A DNA stretch of 39,303 nt from an uncultured Chloroflexota bacterium (GCA_937120965.1 CAKZKA010000123.1:1-39303), one strand, 5' to 3'. Positions 1 to 8,011 are shown, counted from the stretch's first letter. The notes: generated from the letters alone by a model not told the origin. Translations and numbers: made by a program.

Positions 1-105
1 ATAGCCCGCCCGCGGGAGGGTTTGGGAGGGCGTAGCCCTCCCAGGAACAAATATGTTCATTCTGATGTTGTGCGGCGCAGCCGCACGGATGGCTGAGGTA
101 GCAAC
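1..105 (+). repeat. Intergenic palindromic repeat, modules A and B
   Basis: Module A is a GC-rich stretch with a perfect hairpin GGGAGGGCGTAGCCCTCCC at 24-42, followed by AGGAA. Module B follows, running from a TTCATTCTG-type start through a GTGCGGC-GCAGCCGCAC hairpin (near 70-85) to GATGGCTGAGG. The same A-B pair recurs at 5.1-5.3, 6.7-7.1, 19.2-19.5, 23.6, 37.6-37.8 and 39.2 kb. No protein is encoded. The function is unknown; the hairpins could act as transcript ends or be mobile REP/BOX-like elements. Confidence 0.8.
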
Positions 106-110
106 GCGTC

Positions 111-262
111 TAAATGGGCCAGCGAATGGGAAACGAATAAACGAATGCGAACGGTTTGCTTGACTCTTCCAGGGATGCGCGCCAATCAGGCAGCTATGCG
201 AGCACGGGCGCTGTGATCCTCGCATACCGTGCACGCGACAGTCTGATGATACCCTTCGAAGG
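111..262 (-). repeat. Dispersed ~150-bp element, copy 1
   Basis: The reverse complement of this stretch aligns with 25548-25700. The best-conserved part, about 70 bp, includes GCGCGCATCCCTGGAAGAGT and CATTCGTTTATTCGTTTCCC with few changes. The match then continues more weakly to CTTC-AAGGGTATCA at the other end. It carries no open frame of note and no transposase. It sits directly after the A/B repeat. The remaining 263-355 up to the marR stop codon holds nothing I recognise. Confidence 0.7.
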
Positions 263-355
263 GGCGCCCCGGCAAGGGACAGGTGAACGAATGCCCCGGT
301 GGCGGCGCTGCTGCTCCGCGTGATGAACGTCGAGCAACGCCGCCCGCACGGCAGA

Positions 356-844
356 TCAGCGCGGTTCGGGTGTATCTTCGTCGGGTGTGCGTTCGCGCAG
401 GCCCTGGAAGAGTTGCTGGAGTAGATCGCGCAACTCCTGAACCTGGCTCTCGGACAGCGTTCGCATCCGGCGGCTGACACGGGCGTGGTGGCGCGGCTTG
501 ATGCGCCGGAGCTTGTCGGCGCCTTCGGGAGTGATGCAGATGAGGCTGACGCGACGATCCTGAGGGTCGTTGCGGCGCGTGACGTAGCCCTTGCTGATCA
601 GGCGATCAACGATACCGGTCAGGTTACTGTTATCACAGAGCATGCGCGCGCTGATCTCGCTGAGCGGGACACCTTCAGGCGTGGCATAATTGAGGATCAT
701 GAACTGAGGAACGGTGAGATCCTCGCTGCGCAAGTCATAGCGATTGTAGATGTCCATCATCGAATTGACCTGGCGGAGGAGGGTGTAGGCCTCAAGCTCA
801 GTGGAAACCAGGTCGGTCGAGGAGCTATCCGGTTGCAGGCTCAT
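356..844 (-). CDS. MarR-family transcriptional regulator
   Basis: A 162-residue winged-helix regulator. The start ATG at 844 follows AGGAG at 8 nt; the frame stays open upstream but that part covers the promoter. A helical N-terminus (about 15-45) is followed by the MarR core: LTVPQFMILNYA, the recognition-helix region SARMLCDNSNLTGIVDRL and the wing YVTRRNDPQDRRVSLICITP (about residues 85-105), then a C-terminal dimer helix pair. MarR dimers bind palindromes and usually repress their own or a divergent gene, often releasing on phenolic or oxidant ligands. A perfect palindrome (998-1018) and a strong promoter lie just upstream. The divergent neighbour is a membrane protein. The ligand cannot be told from sequence. 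Confidence 0.93.
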   Translation of the reverse strand: MSLQPDSSSTDLVSTELEAYTLLRQVNSMMDIYNRYDLRSEDLTVPQFMILNYATPEGVPLSEISARMLCDNSNLTGIVDRLISKGYVTRRNDPQDRRVSLICITPEGADKLRRIKPRHHARVSRRMRTLSESQVQELRDLLQQLFQGLRERTPDEDTPEPR

Positions 845-953
845 AACCTTTGCTCCTGCCTTCAACAAGCACCGGGGGAGACCCGGAGCCGAGGTGAGAG
901 ACACAGGCGCTGCACAGTTCCGATTGCAGCAATGTAATTCCTTAACACTTCGA

Positions 954-982
954 AATATAGCATGTAAAACTTCTATTGTCAA
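954..982 (-). promoter_or_regulatory. Sigma-70-type promoter of the marR gene
   Basis: Read on the minus strand: -35 TTGACA (982-977), a 17-nt spacer, and -10 TATATT (959-954). A second TTGACAA lies 11 bp further upstream (993-987), so the box is duplicated with a one-helical-turn period. The leader to the ATG at 844 is about 100 nt. Confidence 0.75.
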
Positions 983-997
983 CCGTTTGTCAAGTAA

Positions 998-1018
998 ATG
1001 CACAGTCAATCTGTGCAT
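998..1018. promoter_or_regulatory. Perfect palindrome, candidate MarR operator
   Basis: ATGCACAG-TCAAT-CTGTGCAT: 8-nt perfect arms around a 5-nt centre, 15 bp upstream of the marR -35 box and between two divergent genes. Size and symmetry suit a MarR dimer. Binding is inferred, not shown. Confidence 0.65.
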
Positions 1019-1126
1019 AGCGCTCCGTGGTCAACTGGCTTCTGGCGGGGGGTGGGGGCGGCGCAGGCCCCCGGACACGTTCCCTGCAACGGCAGCGCGG
1101 GCACATAACTGAGGTAGAGGTTCCCC

Positions 1127-1984
1127 GTGATTGCGCCTTCTGTAGCGCCGCGCTACGACCGTATCGTCTCCCTGGTCTTCGTTGTGCTCATCGGGTTGGC
1201 GGTGATCCTGCTGATTGACGGCAACCCCAACACGCTGCGGATCGTGCTGGGGGGCGATCTGCCGACAATCAGCATCTCGTGGCTCCTGATCGCCTCGCTG
1301 ATGATCATCACCAGCGCCGGGGCCGATGTCTTGATCCGCTCGCACCCGCAGATGCAGCACCGCGCCCTGCCTGTGGCCAACCTGGGTATAGCGCGCGTCG
1401 AGATTGCGCCGGCTTTCTGGATGCTGCCCTCGTTCAGCGTTATCGGCTCGTTTGCCTTCTTCCGCCTGTTCGGGCAGGCCTGGCAAGGGCTGGCCTTCGC
1501 GCTGGCGCTGGTCGTGGCAGGCGGCCTGTTGCTGGCGGTGCTGATTGCCCAGCACTACGCCCTTGACCGTGACCCGGCGATCAGCCGGCGGGCGCAGACC
1601 GTGTTGCAGGTGATTGGCTATTTTCTGGCCTTTGGCTGCTTCAGCGCCATCTATTATACTCGCTATCGGACACTCTACTCGGCGACGCTGACCGGCGCGA
1701 CAGCCACGTTGCTGTCGTACGGGTTGCTGGCCTTCACGCCTGCCGCGAACCGTCTGCTCCTTTCAGCCGTGGTGGGGCTGATGCTCGCCGAGGCGCTGTG
1801 GGCGCTGAACTACTGGGCCACCAGCTTCCTCATTGCCGGCGCGGTGCTCCTGGTGATCTTCTATGTGGCGGTCAGCCTTCTGCAACACCTGGGGGCCGGT
1901 CAGGTGCAACGCCGGCTCCTGGTGGAGTACGGCCTGATCGGCGCGGGTTTGTTTACGGTAATTATCTATGTGGCATTGCGATAA
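1127..1984 (+). CDS. Multi-pass membrane protein of unknown function
   Basis: 285 residues with a GTG start. About eight hydrophobic segments are visible (for example VSLVFVVLIGLAVILLI near residue 14, then ISWLLIASLMII, SFAFFRLFG, a long ALALVVAGGLLLAVLIA segment, and a C-terminal pair ending LIGAGLFTVIIYVAL). The loops are short, with charged residues between segments and no catalytic motif I can name. It is divergent from the marR gene, with the palindrome between them, so it may be the regulated target. The next gene starts about 140 nt downstream. I do not recognise the family with confidence. Confidence 0.75.
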   Translation: MIAPSVAPRYDRIVSLVFVVLIGLAVILLIDGNPNTLRIVLGGDLPTISISWLLIASLMIITSAGADVLIRSHPQMQHRALPVANLGIARVEIAPAFWMLPSFSVIGSFAFFRLFGQAWQGLAFALALVVAGGLLLAVLIAQHYALDRDPAISRRAQTVLQVIGYFLAFGCFSAIYYTRYRTLYSATLTGATATLLSYGLLAFTPAANRLLLSAVVGLMLAEALWALNYWATSFLIAGAVLLVIFYVAVSLLQHLGAGQVQRRLLVEYGLIGAGLFTVIIYVALR

Positions 1985-2121
1985 TAATCCTGTCTCATGA
2001 GCCGCTTTCAGGTTGCCGGGAAGGGGTCTTTCTGCTAAACTGTGGGTGGATTTCTACCCTCGACAGCCACTGGCCTGACATTCCCCGCCGCCACGGCGTC
2101 GTGTCCGGGAAAGGGAAGCGT

Positions 2122-3285
2122 GTGAAGCGACCGGCAGCAGAGTGGCGCGTTCGTCTCAGCGACCACGTCGCATTTTTCGGCTATCGCTGGATAGCCTGGG
2201 GCGTGGCCGCGCTCACCCTGACCGTCCCTGGCCGTTCCGCGGAGTTATTGCCGCGGGAAGCCGGGTTGCTGTTGTTGCTCGGTGTCATCAATGTGCTGGC
2301 GACGGCGCTGGCCCAGGGTTATGTGCGCCTGCTCCGGCGTCGTCCAGCCGTGCTACTACTTGATCTGGCGGCCAGCGCGGCGGTGCTGTGGCTCAGTGAG
2401 AGCCATGCGCTGCCGTTCTTGCCCTACGCCCTCGGCGCGCTGGTGCTGCCTGCGCTGATGTTTGGCTGGCGGGGCGCGCTGGTGAGCGCCCTGACTTTCA
2501 TTGGGATGGATCTTCTGGGCCTCGTGACGATTAACCGGGCCTTTGGCGCCACCCTGGCGCCCCTGGCGCTCGCCGTTCGCGTCAGCGCGCCCCTGATCTT
2601 CGCCGCGACCTGGGTCCTCCTGGGGCGGGTGGTAGAGCGCGACGGCGATGCGGAAACGGGGTCTCTGCGTTCCCTCAGCACGGCGGGGGCCTCCGGCCCT
2701 GCTCACAGTAAGGGTCCTGACCGTTCTACCACAACCCTGCGCCTGGCCGATCTCCAGCGTAGCGTAACCCCGGGAGAGACCGGCGCCAATCTCACCTCCT
2801 CTGCGCCGGCGCTGGCCACGCGCACCGCTGCCGAGCCGCATCCTGCCGCTCCGCGTCGGCTGCTCTACGACCTCCCCCCAACACCAGAGGTCGCCCTCGG
2901 CGCAGCCCTCGAGCGCCTTGGAAGCCTGGTTGCGCAACAGAGCGGCCTCGATGTGCAGGTGAGTTGCAGGGGCGCCGCCCGCCGCCTGCGCGCCGCCCAG
3001 CACGCCGTGCTTCTGCGCGTGGCTCAGGAGGCTCTCCAGAATGTGCAGCAGCACGCCCGCGCCCACAGCGCCGTTGTGATCCTCGCCTACGAACAGCATA
3101 GCGTCTCGCTCACGGTGCAGGACGATGGCGTTGGTCTCCTCGATGGCACCTACGAACGCCCCGGTCTGCACGGCCTGCGCGCGGTGCGCTATCGCCTCGC
3201 CGAGTTCGATGGAAACCTCGAGGTCTTCGAGGGCGAGAGCGGCGGGGTCACGGTGCGCGCCAGTCTGCCCCTCGATTTGGTATAA
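2122..3285 (+). CDS. Membrane protein with NarL-type HATPase domain, no visible DHp
   Basis: 387 residues from GTG 2122, chosen because GGGAA precedes it and translation further upstream would run into the previous gene. The N-terminal ~170 residues are hydrophobic (about five membrane segments). A Ser/Thr/Ala/Pro-rich linker (about 175-250) follows, then a GHKL ATPase domain: N-box RVAQEALQNVQQHARA, G1 DDGVGL, and G2-like GLHGLRAVRYRLAEF. This is the arrangement of NarL/DesK-type sensor kinases. The HisKA_3 helix with its phospho-acceptor His is not visible before the ATPase domain, where only a short LYDLPPTPEVALGAALERLG stretch occurs. It may be a degenerate kinase or an ATPase working with a partner. 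No adjacent response regulator is present. Confidence 0.75.
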   Translation: MKRPAAEWRVRLSDHVAFFGYRWIAWGVAALTLTVPGRSAELLPREAGLLLLLGVINVLATALAQGYVRLLRRRPAVLLLDLAASAAVLWLSESHALPFLPYALGALVLPALMFGWRGALVSALTFIGMDLLGLVTINRAFGATLAPLALAVRVSAPLIFAATWVLLGRVVERDGDAETGSLRSLSTAGASGPAHSKGPDRSTTTLRLADLQRSVTPGETGANLTSSAPALATRTAAEPHPAAPRRLLYDLPPTPEVALGAALERLGSLVAQQSGLDVQVSCRGAARRLRAAQHAVLLRVAQEALQNVQQHARAHSAVVILAYEQHSVSLTVQDDGVGLLDGTYERPGLHGLRAVRYRLAEFDGNLEVFEGESGGVTVRASLPLDLV

Positions 3286-3366
3286 TCCACCTGGAAATAA
3301 GCCCATCCCCGCTCCAGTCAGGGCGCATGGGAACGCCACTGTGACTATCAGCAATCTGAAATGGCA
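3286..3366 (+). repeat. Possible degenerate MITE end upstream of the PBP gene
   Basis: The right part, GCAATCTGAAATGGCA followed by TAA (3367-3369), matches the heptad end of the MITE at 29341-29442. A TAA also sits at 3283-3285, where it is the stop codon of the kinase-like gene. The left inverted repeat is not convincing, so this may be only a fragment. The PBP start codon follows 9 nt after the end. Confidence 0.35.
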
Positions 3367-3375
3367 TAAGTACCC

Positions 3376-5094
3376 ATGACGGCGCGAGCTGCGCTGCGAA
3401 CGTTGAGCGTGATTGGAGCCGTGGGGCTGATCGGGTACGGACTCATCCAGCCGGTCGAGTCTGAGGTGCGCTGGCTGATCTGCCTCTGGGCCGCCGGTCC
3501 GCTCCTCTGGCTTGCGGCGCGCATCACTGTACCGCCACTCCGGCGCGGCCTGACGAGCAGCGTGTATCATCTGGGGTTGGTGGTGCTCGTCGGCTTCGCG
3601 CTGCTGAGCCTGCAGCTTCTCCGCCAGCAGGTCGTGCAGGCCGAGGCGATCAGCTCGTTCGTTGCCACCTCGCCCGATGGCCGCACGACCAGCAATGTGC
3701 GCCCCGTGCTGGCTTCGCAGCGCATCCTGCGCGGGAGTATGTCCGATCGCCGCGGCGAGGCGCTGGTGGCAAGCGAACCGGCGGCCGGTTTCGCTCGCCG
3801 AACCTATCCGCTGGCCGAGCGCTACGATCCGCGGGCCTTTAGCCATGTGGTGGGCTTTTTCAGCACCCGGTACGGTCAGAGCGGCCTGGAGGCCACCTAC
3901 GCCGAGTATTTGACCGGCGAGCGGGGTAATGAGTGGGCGCGGCTGCGCGAACGCTTCCTCGGCGGCGCTCCTCAGGGCAATAACCTCACGCTGACCCTCA
4001 ACGCCGAGCTACAGGCCCGGTCCGCAGCCGCGCTCGGCGGGCGCGCGGGGTCGGTGGTGGTGCTGGACCCGCGGACGGGGGCGATCCTGGCCCTGGTGAG
4101 CAGCCCGGGCTTCGACCCGCGCGGGCTGAGCTTTGACCCGGCCGCCCCCGATTGGCAGGCCGAGAACCAGCGTATCAGCGCCTACTGGGCGCAGTTGACC
4201 GCCGATGGCGCGGGCCAGCCGTTGCTCAACCGGGCTACGCAGGGCGTCTATCCGCCCGGGTCAACCTTCAAGACCGTCACGGCTATCGGGGCGCTGGAGC
4301 ACCCCCAGGCCGGACGGCCCGCGGAGATTACCTGCCCGGAAAGCTACCTACCCCAGGAGGGGGCGCCGCCGGTGACTAACGCTGTCGCCGATCTGGCCTC
4401 GTTGACCGGAATCCCTTCCGATCTCGAACGGGTCTACGCTTTCTCCTGTAACACAGCGTTTGCTCAGTATGCCGTGCGCCTGGGGCCGGATCTGATGAGT
4501 GACGTGGCGCGCCGCTTCGATATTCTTCCGCCGCAACGCACGGCCAGCAGTTATCCCGCTTTCACCGAACTGCCCACTTCGCAGAGTTTGTTGTATGTGG
4601 ACCCGGGCTTTCTGAACTACCCGCGCGCCCTGGCCGATACCGGTTACGGCCAGGGGCAATTGCTGGTCACCCCGCTCCAGATGGCCCTGGTGGCCGCGGC
4701 GGTTGCCAATGACGGGGTGATGATGCAGCCGTACCTGGTGCAGCGCATCAGCCGGCCCGATGGGGGAACGATCCGCGAGTTTCGGCCCCGGGAACTCCGC
4801 CGGACGATGTCGCCGCAGACGGCCCGGACGATGCTTGCCGCTATGGGGGCGGTGGCGCGCTATGGCTTTGGCAGTAGTGTAAGCGGTTTTGTGCCGGGCA
4901 TTCCGGTAGGCGGTAAGTCGGGCACGGCCGAGCACGTACCGGGCGCCATACCGCACGCCTGGTTCCTGGCAGTCGCGCCCCTCGATGGCCCGCGCTACGC
5001 GGTGGCGGTGATGGTGGAGAGCGGCGGCGAGGGTAGCAGCGTCGGCGCCCAACTGGCCGGGCAGGTGCTCGCCGCGGCGTTCGCGACGGAATGA
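3376..5094 (+). CDS. Class B penicillin-binding protein (transpeptidase)
   Basis: 572 residues. D,D-transpeptidase that cross-links peptidoglycan stem peptides outside the membrane. Two to three N-terminal hydrophobic segments (residues ~8-25, ~33-50, ~60-80) are followed by a short dimerisation-type region (LRGSMSDRRGEALVAS) and the transpeptidase domain. All three active-site motifs are intact: STFK at 296-299, SCN at 357-359 and KSGT at 514-517. There is no glycosyltransferase domain, so it is class B (FtsI/PbpA-like); the extra N-terminal membrane segments are more than the single anchor usual for this class. No clear ribosome binding site precedes the ATG. A TAA-bearing MITE-like end lies just upstream, so a short-leader or leaderless message is possible. 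Confidence 0.92.
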   Translation: MTARAALRTLSVIGAVGLIGYGLIQPVESEVRWLICLWAAGPLLWLAARITVPPLRRGLTSSVYHLGLVVLVGFALLSLQLLRQQVVQAEAISSFVATSPDGRTTSNVRPVLASQRILRGSMSDRRGEALVASEPAAGFARRTYPLAERYDPRAFSHVVGFFSTRYGQSGLEATYAEYLTGERGNEWARLRERFLGGAPQGNNLTLTLNAELQARSAAALGGRAGSVVVLDPRTGAILALVSSPGFDPRGLSFDPAAPDWQAENQRISAYWAQLTADGAGQPLLNRATQGVYPPGSTFKTVTAIGALEHPQAGRPAEITCPESYLPQEGAPPVTNAVADLASLTGIPSDLERVYAFSCNTAFAQYAVRLGPDLMSDVARRFDILPPQRTASSYPAFTELPTSQSLLYVDPGFLNYPRALADTGYGQGQLLVTPLQMALVAAAVANDGVMMQPYLVQRISRPDGGTIREFRPRELRRTMSPQTARTMLAAMGAVARYGFGSSVSGFVPGIPVGGKSGTAEHVPGAIPHAWFLAVAPLDGPRYAVAVMVESGGEGSSVGAQLAGQVLAAAFATE

Positions 5095-5102
5095 TCGTCG
5101 CG
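5082..5102 (+). terminator. Hairpin spanning the PBP stop codon
   Basis: CGCGACG-GAATGAT-CGTCGCG: 7-nt perfect arms with the TGA stop in the loop. There is no T-run, so a terminator role is only likely. Confidence 0.45.
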
Positions 5103-5149
5103 CGTTGCGCTCCAGGGCACTGTAGCGTTGCGCCCCCAAGAAAAAACCT

Positions 5150-5310
5150 GTTTTCATTCTGGTAGGGTGCGGCTTTGCCGCATAGGTATCTGAGGTGAAA
5201 ATAGGCCATGTACGGGAGGGTTTGGGAGGGCGAAGCCCTCCCAGGAAATAACCCGCCCACGGGGAGGGTTTGGGAGGGCGAAGCCCTCCCAAGAACACGT
5301 ATTTTCATTC
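5150..5310 (+). repeat. Module B followed by two A modules
   Basis: A B-type stretch (GTGCGGCTTTGCCGCA hairpin, near 5169-5184) is followed by two copies of GGGAGGGC-GAA-GCCCTCCC (5224-5242 and 5272-5290), 48 bp apart, and a TTTTCATTC tail. The S41 protease frame stays open through it, but the repeat content argues against coding. Confidence 0.8.
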
Positions 5311-5371
5311 CGCGTTGTGCGCTCCGCGCATGGGGCCTGGCGTGAAAAGTTTCTGCGTTTTTGGATTAAAT

Positions 5372-6724
5372 ATGATCCGTATCTCGGGGACGCTGGGCAT
5401 GCTCGCAGGCCTGGCGCTCTTTGCCGCGAGCTGCGCAGCCCGCAGCGCATTGGCGCCGCCGACGCCAGAAGTAACCCCTATCCCCGTTGTGCCGGCAGCA
5501 ACGCTGGTTCCATCGCCGACGGCGGTTGCGGTCACTGCTACGCCTGCTCCCTCACCCACGCCGCCTGCGCCCACGCCCGCGTCGGTGGAGGAGGCCCCCC
5601 CACTGTCCGTCGCGCTCCGCCGGCAGATTTTCAACGAGGTCTGGAGCACGATCAACGAGCAGTATCTCTACCCCGACTTTCGCGGCGTAGACTGGGCGGC
5701 GACGCGCGAGGAGTTCGCGCCGCGCGTCGAGGCCGCGGCCGATGATGAGGAGTTCTTCGCCTTGATGGTCGAGATGGTGGGTCGCCTGGGGGATGAGCAT
5801 TCGCGCTTTCTGCCCCCGAGCGATGCTCAGCGTCAGGATGTGCTGACCAGCGGGCGCGAGGAGCAGGTGGGCATCGGAGTCATCGTGTTGCCGCTCGGTG
5901 ACGCGCTCCTCATTCAGCACGTCTTCCCCGATAGTCCCGCCGACCGGGCCGGTCTGCGGGCCCGCGACCGGATTGTGGCTATTGACGGGGTGTTGCATTC
6001 TCAGGGCGATATTCAGGGGCCAGAGGGTAGCCAGGTGCGTCTGACCGTCGCGCGCCCTGGCGAAGCCAACCGCGATGTGGTGATCATCCGGCAGCGGGTC
6101 GAAGGACGGATCGGCCCGACCACGCTGCGCCTGCCCGGCGAGATTGGCTACCTGGGGGTGACAACCCTCTGGGTGAGTGATATGCACGCTCAGGTCGGCG
6201 AGGCGCTGACCGGTCTGGTCAGCGCGGCGCCATTGCGCGGTCTGATCATTGATCTGCGGAGCAACCCGGGCGGCTGGCGCGATGTTATGACCGGCATTCT
6301 CGGCCACTTTGTGCAGGGTGAGGTGGGGCGCTTCATCAGCCGGGCGGGGGACACGCCGCTGACGATTGAGCCAGGGGTGGCGCCTGATCTGCGCGGCCTG
6401 CCCCTGGTGGTGCTGGTAGACGCGAACACTGCCTCCTACGCCGAGGTGATGGCAGCGGTGCTGCAACAGCAGGCCGGCGCCGTGGTCGTGGGCGCGCCGA
6501 CGGCGGGCAATACCGAGACTATCTATGCCTACGATCTGAGTGGCGGCGCCCGTCTCTGGGTAGCCCAGGAGGCGTTTGAACTCTCCACCGGCGCCTGGCT
6601 CGAAGGCGCCGGGGTGCAACCCGACATTGTGACCCTTGATGATTGGACCCGTTTCAGCGCTGCCGATGACCCGGGCATAACGCTGGCTCTGGGGTTGCTC
6701 AACCGCGGCGCGGGAGGCAAGTGA
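5372..6724 (+). CDS. S41-family (C-terminal processing-like) peptidase, lipoprotein
   Basis: 450 residues from ATG 5372, chosen because it begins a lipoprotein signal peptide (hydrophobic MLAGLALF then lipobox AASC, Cys near residue 21). A Pro/Thr/Ala-rich linker to about residue 75 leads into a tail-specific-protease-like helical part (IFNEVWSTINEQYLYPDF), a PDZ domain (IQHVFPDSPADRAGLRARDRIVAIDG) and the S41 core (LIIDLRSNPGG). The catalytic Ser is probably Ser355 in NTASYAEVM. The Lys of the CtpA GKG motif is absent; the equivalent stretch reads GAPTAGNTETI. This resembles S41 members that do not use a Ser/Lys dyad, or an enzyme with reduced activity. It is exported and lipid-anchored, so it should act on envelope proteins. 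Confidence 0.85.
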   Translation: MIRISGTLGMLAGLALFAASCAARSALAPPTPEVTPIPVVPAATLVPSPTAVAVTATPAPSPTPPAPTPASVEEAPPLSVALRRQIFNEVWSTINEQYLYPDFRGVDWAATREEFAPRVEAAADDEEFFALMVEMVGRLGDEHSRFLPPSDAQRQDVLTSGREEQVGIGVIVLPLGDALLIQHVFPDSPADRAGLRARDRIVAIDGVLHSQGDIQGPEGSQVRLTVARPGEANRDVVIIRQRVEGRIGPTTLRLPGEIGYLGVTTLWVSDMHAQVGEALTGLVSAAPLRGLIIDLRSNPGGWRDVMTGILGHFVQGEVGRFISRAGDTPLTIEPGVAPDLRGLPLVVLVDANTASYAEVMAAVLQQQAGAVVVGAPTAGNTETIYAYDLSGGARLWVAQEAFELSTGAWLEGAGVQPDIVTLDDWTRFSAADDPGITLALGLLNRGAGGK

Positions 6725-6747
6725 TCCACAACTGACACCTGCTGCCG

Positions 6748-7038
6748 GGACCATAGGGGGAAGCCGGGGTTCCCCACGCCCCGCCGTAAGGGGAGGGGCT
6801 GGGAGGGCGTAGCCCTCCCAGGAATAACCAAGTTCATGCTGCGGGGACCGTAGGGGGCACTCGGGGTTCCCCCCGCCCCGCCGTGAGGGGAGGGGCTGGG
6901 CGGGCGTAGCCCTCCCAGGAATAACCAAGTTCATGCTGTGGGGACCATAGGGGGAAGCCGGGGTTCCCCCCGCCCCGCCGTGAGGGGAGGGGCTGGGCGG
7001 GCGTAGCCCTCCCAGGAATAACCAAGTTCACTCTGGTG
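6748..7038 (+). repeat. 97-bp tandem repeat, three copies
   Basis: Units start at 6748, 6845 and 6942, each opening with GGACC. Each unit holds a GGGGTTCCCC-type short palindrome and the module A hairpin (6801-6819, 6898-6916, 6995-7013), ending in AGGAATAACCAAGTTCA. The first hairpin is GGGAGGGC-GTA-GCCCTCCC; the second and third read GGGCGGGC on the left arm, so they share a change and look like the more recent duplication. A module B follows (about 7030-7068). Confidence 0.9.
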
Positions 7039-7089
7039 TTGTACGGCGCAGCCGCATAGACGGCTGATGGGAAAGGGCCAGGGCAACCT

Positions 7090-7848
7090 ATGAACACGAG
7101 GCTGGAGCGAGCAATTCAACTGGCAGCAGAAGCACAGCGAGTGGTGGTTCTGACCGGAGCCGGCTTCAGTCGTCCCTCCGGCATTCCCGATTTTCGCAGC
7201 CCGGACGGCCTGTGGGCCCGCAGCGATCCCTCTGAAGTGGCCTCGCTGCGCGCTTTCCGGCACGATCCCGATGGTTTCTACCGCTGGCTCAACGGCCTGA
7301 TTGACCCCATCGTGGCGGCGCGTCCAAACGCGGCCCATGTGGCCATCGCCGAGTTCGAGGCTGCCGGTCGGGTGACGGGGGTGATAACCCAGAACATCGA
7401 CGGCTTGCACCAGCAGGCCGGGTCGCGGCGGGTGTACGAACTCCACGGGCACCTGCGGAGCGCAACCTGCTTCGAGTGCGAGCGGCAGGCGCCCGGCGAG
7501 AACCTGCTGCCGGTGATCCGCCAGGGGCGCGCGCCACGCTGCTCGTGCGGCGGGGTGTTCAAGCCCGATGTCGTGCTCTTCGACGAGGGGCTGCCGCGGG
7601 GGTTGCTCTGGCTGGCACACGCGCTCCTCGAACAGTGCGACCTGCTGCTGGTAGCCGGGACCTCGCTCGAAGTGGCGCCTGTGTGCGACCTGCCGCTGAT
7701 CGCCGCGCGTCGTGGCGCCCGGTTGATCATCGTGAACCTCGAGGAGACCTACCTGGACCCACAGGCCGACGTGGTTATCCGCGAGGATGTGGCGACAGCC
7801 ATCCCAGCGCTCGTTGCCGGCGCGCTCGGGCAGGCTGCGGGCCAGTAG
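7090..7848 (+). CDS. cobB: Sir2-family NAD-dependent protein deacylase
   Basis: 252 residues, the usual size for a bacterial sirtuin. It removes acyl groups from lysines using NAD+, giving nicotinamide and O-acyl-ADP-ribose, in the cytoplasm. The NAD-binding motifs are intact: GAGFSRPSGIPDFRS (about 22-36) and TQNIDGLHQQAG, with the catalytic His119 in ELHGH. A zinc site is formed by CFEC (about 129-132) and CSCG (about 154-157). The late signature GTSLEVAP is present. A purine-rich AAAGGGCCAGGG stretch precedes the ATG. It stands alone between repeats; no acetyl-CoA synthetase or acetyltransferase is nearby. The symbol reflects family membership only. Confidence 0.93.
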   Translation: MNTRLERAIQLAAEAQRVVVLTGAGFSRPSGIPDFRSPDGLWARSDPSEVASLRAFRHDPDGFYRWLNGLIDPIVAARPNAAHVAIAEFEAAGRVTGVITQNIDGLHQQAGSRRVYELHGHLRSATCFECERQAPGENLLPVIRQGRAPRCSCGGVFKPDVVLFDEGLPRGLLWLAHALLEQCDLLLVAGTSLEVAPVCDLPLIAARRGARLIIVNLEETYLDPQADVVIREDVATAIPALVAGALGQAAGQ

Positions 7849-7851
7849 TGC

Positions 7852-8000
7852 GATTTTAGATTTTAGATTTTAGATTTTGGGATTGCAGATCCCAGTGTGA
7901 GTATATGGGGAAACCGGGTTTCCCCATGCCCCTGCCTGCCGGGGCGTCAGGGGCGCCCACCGGTAGTTGGGGGAAGGGGCAACCGGGTTTCCCCACGCCT
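7852..8000 (+). repeat. Heptamer array plus module C palindromes
   Basis: Four head-to-tail heptamers, GATTTTA three times then GATTTTG (7852-7879), lead into GATTGCAGATCCC; this resembles an expanded end of the MITE. Two C modules follow: GGGGAAACCGGGTTTCCCC at 7907-7925 and a one-base variant at 7977-7995, with the CCTGCCTGCCGGGG spacer typical of this module. Confidence 0.75.
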
Positions 8001-8011
8001 CGCCTGCCTCC

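Noticed and set aside
1798-2121. Upstream extension of the HATPase protein overlapping the membrane-protein gene
   Set aside because: It overlaps a better-supported gene in another frame for about 190 bp and shows no domain.
5270-5371. Upstream extension of the S41 protease
   Set aside because: It starts inside module A hairpins; the lipoprotein signal peptide begins at 5372.
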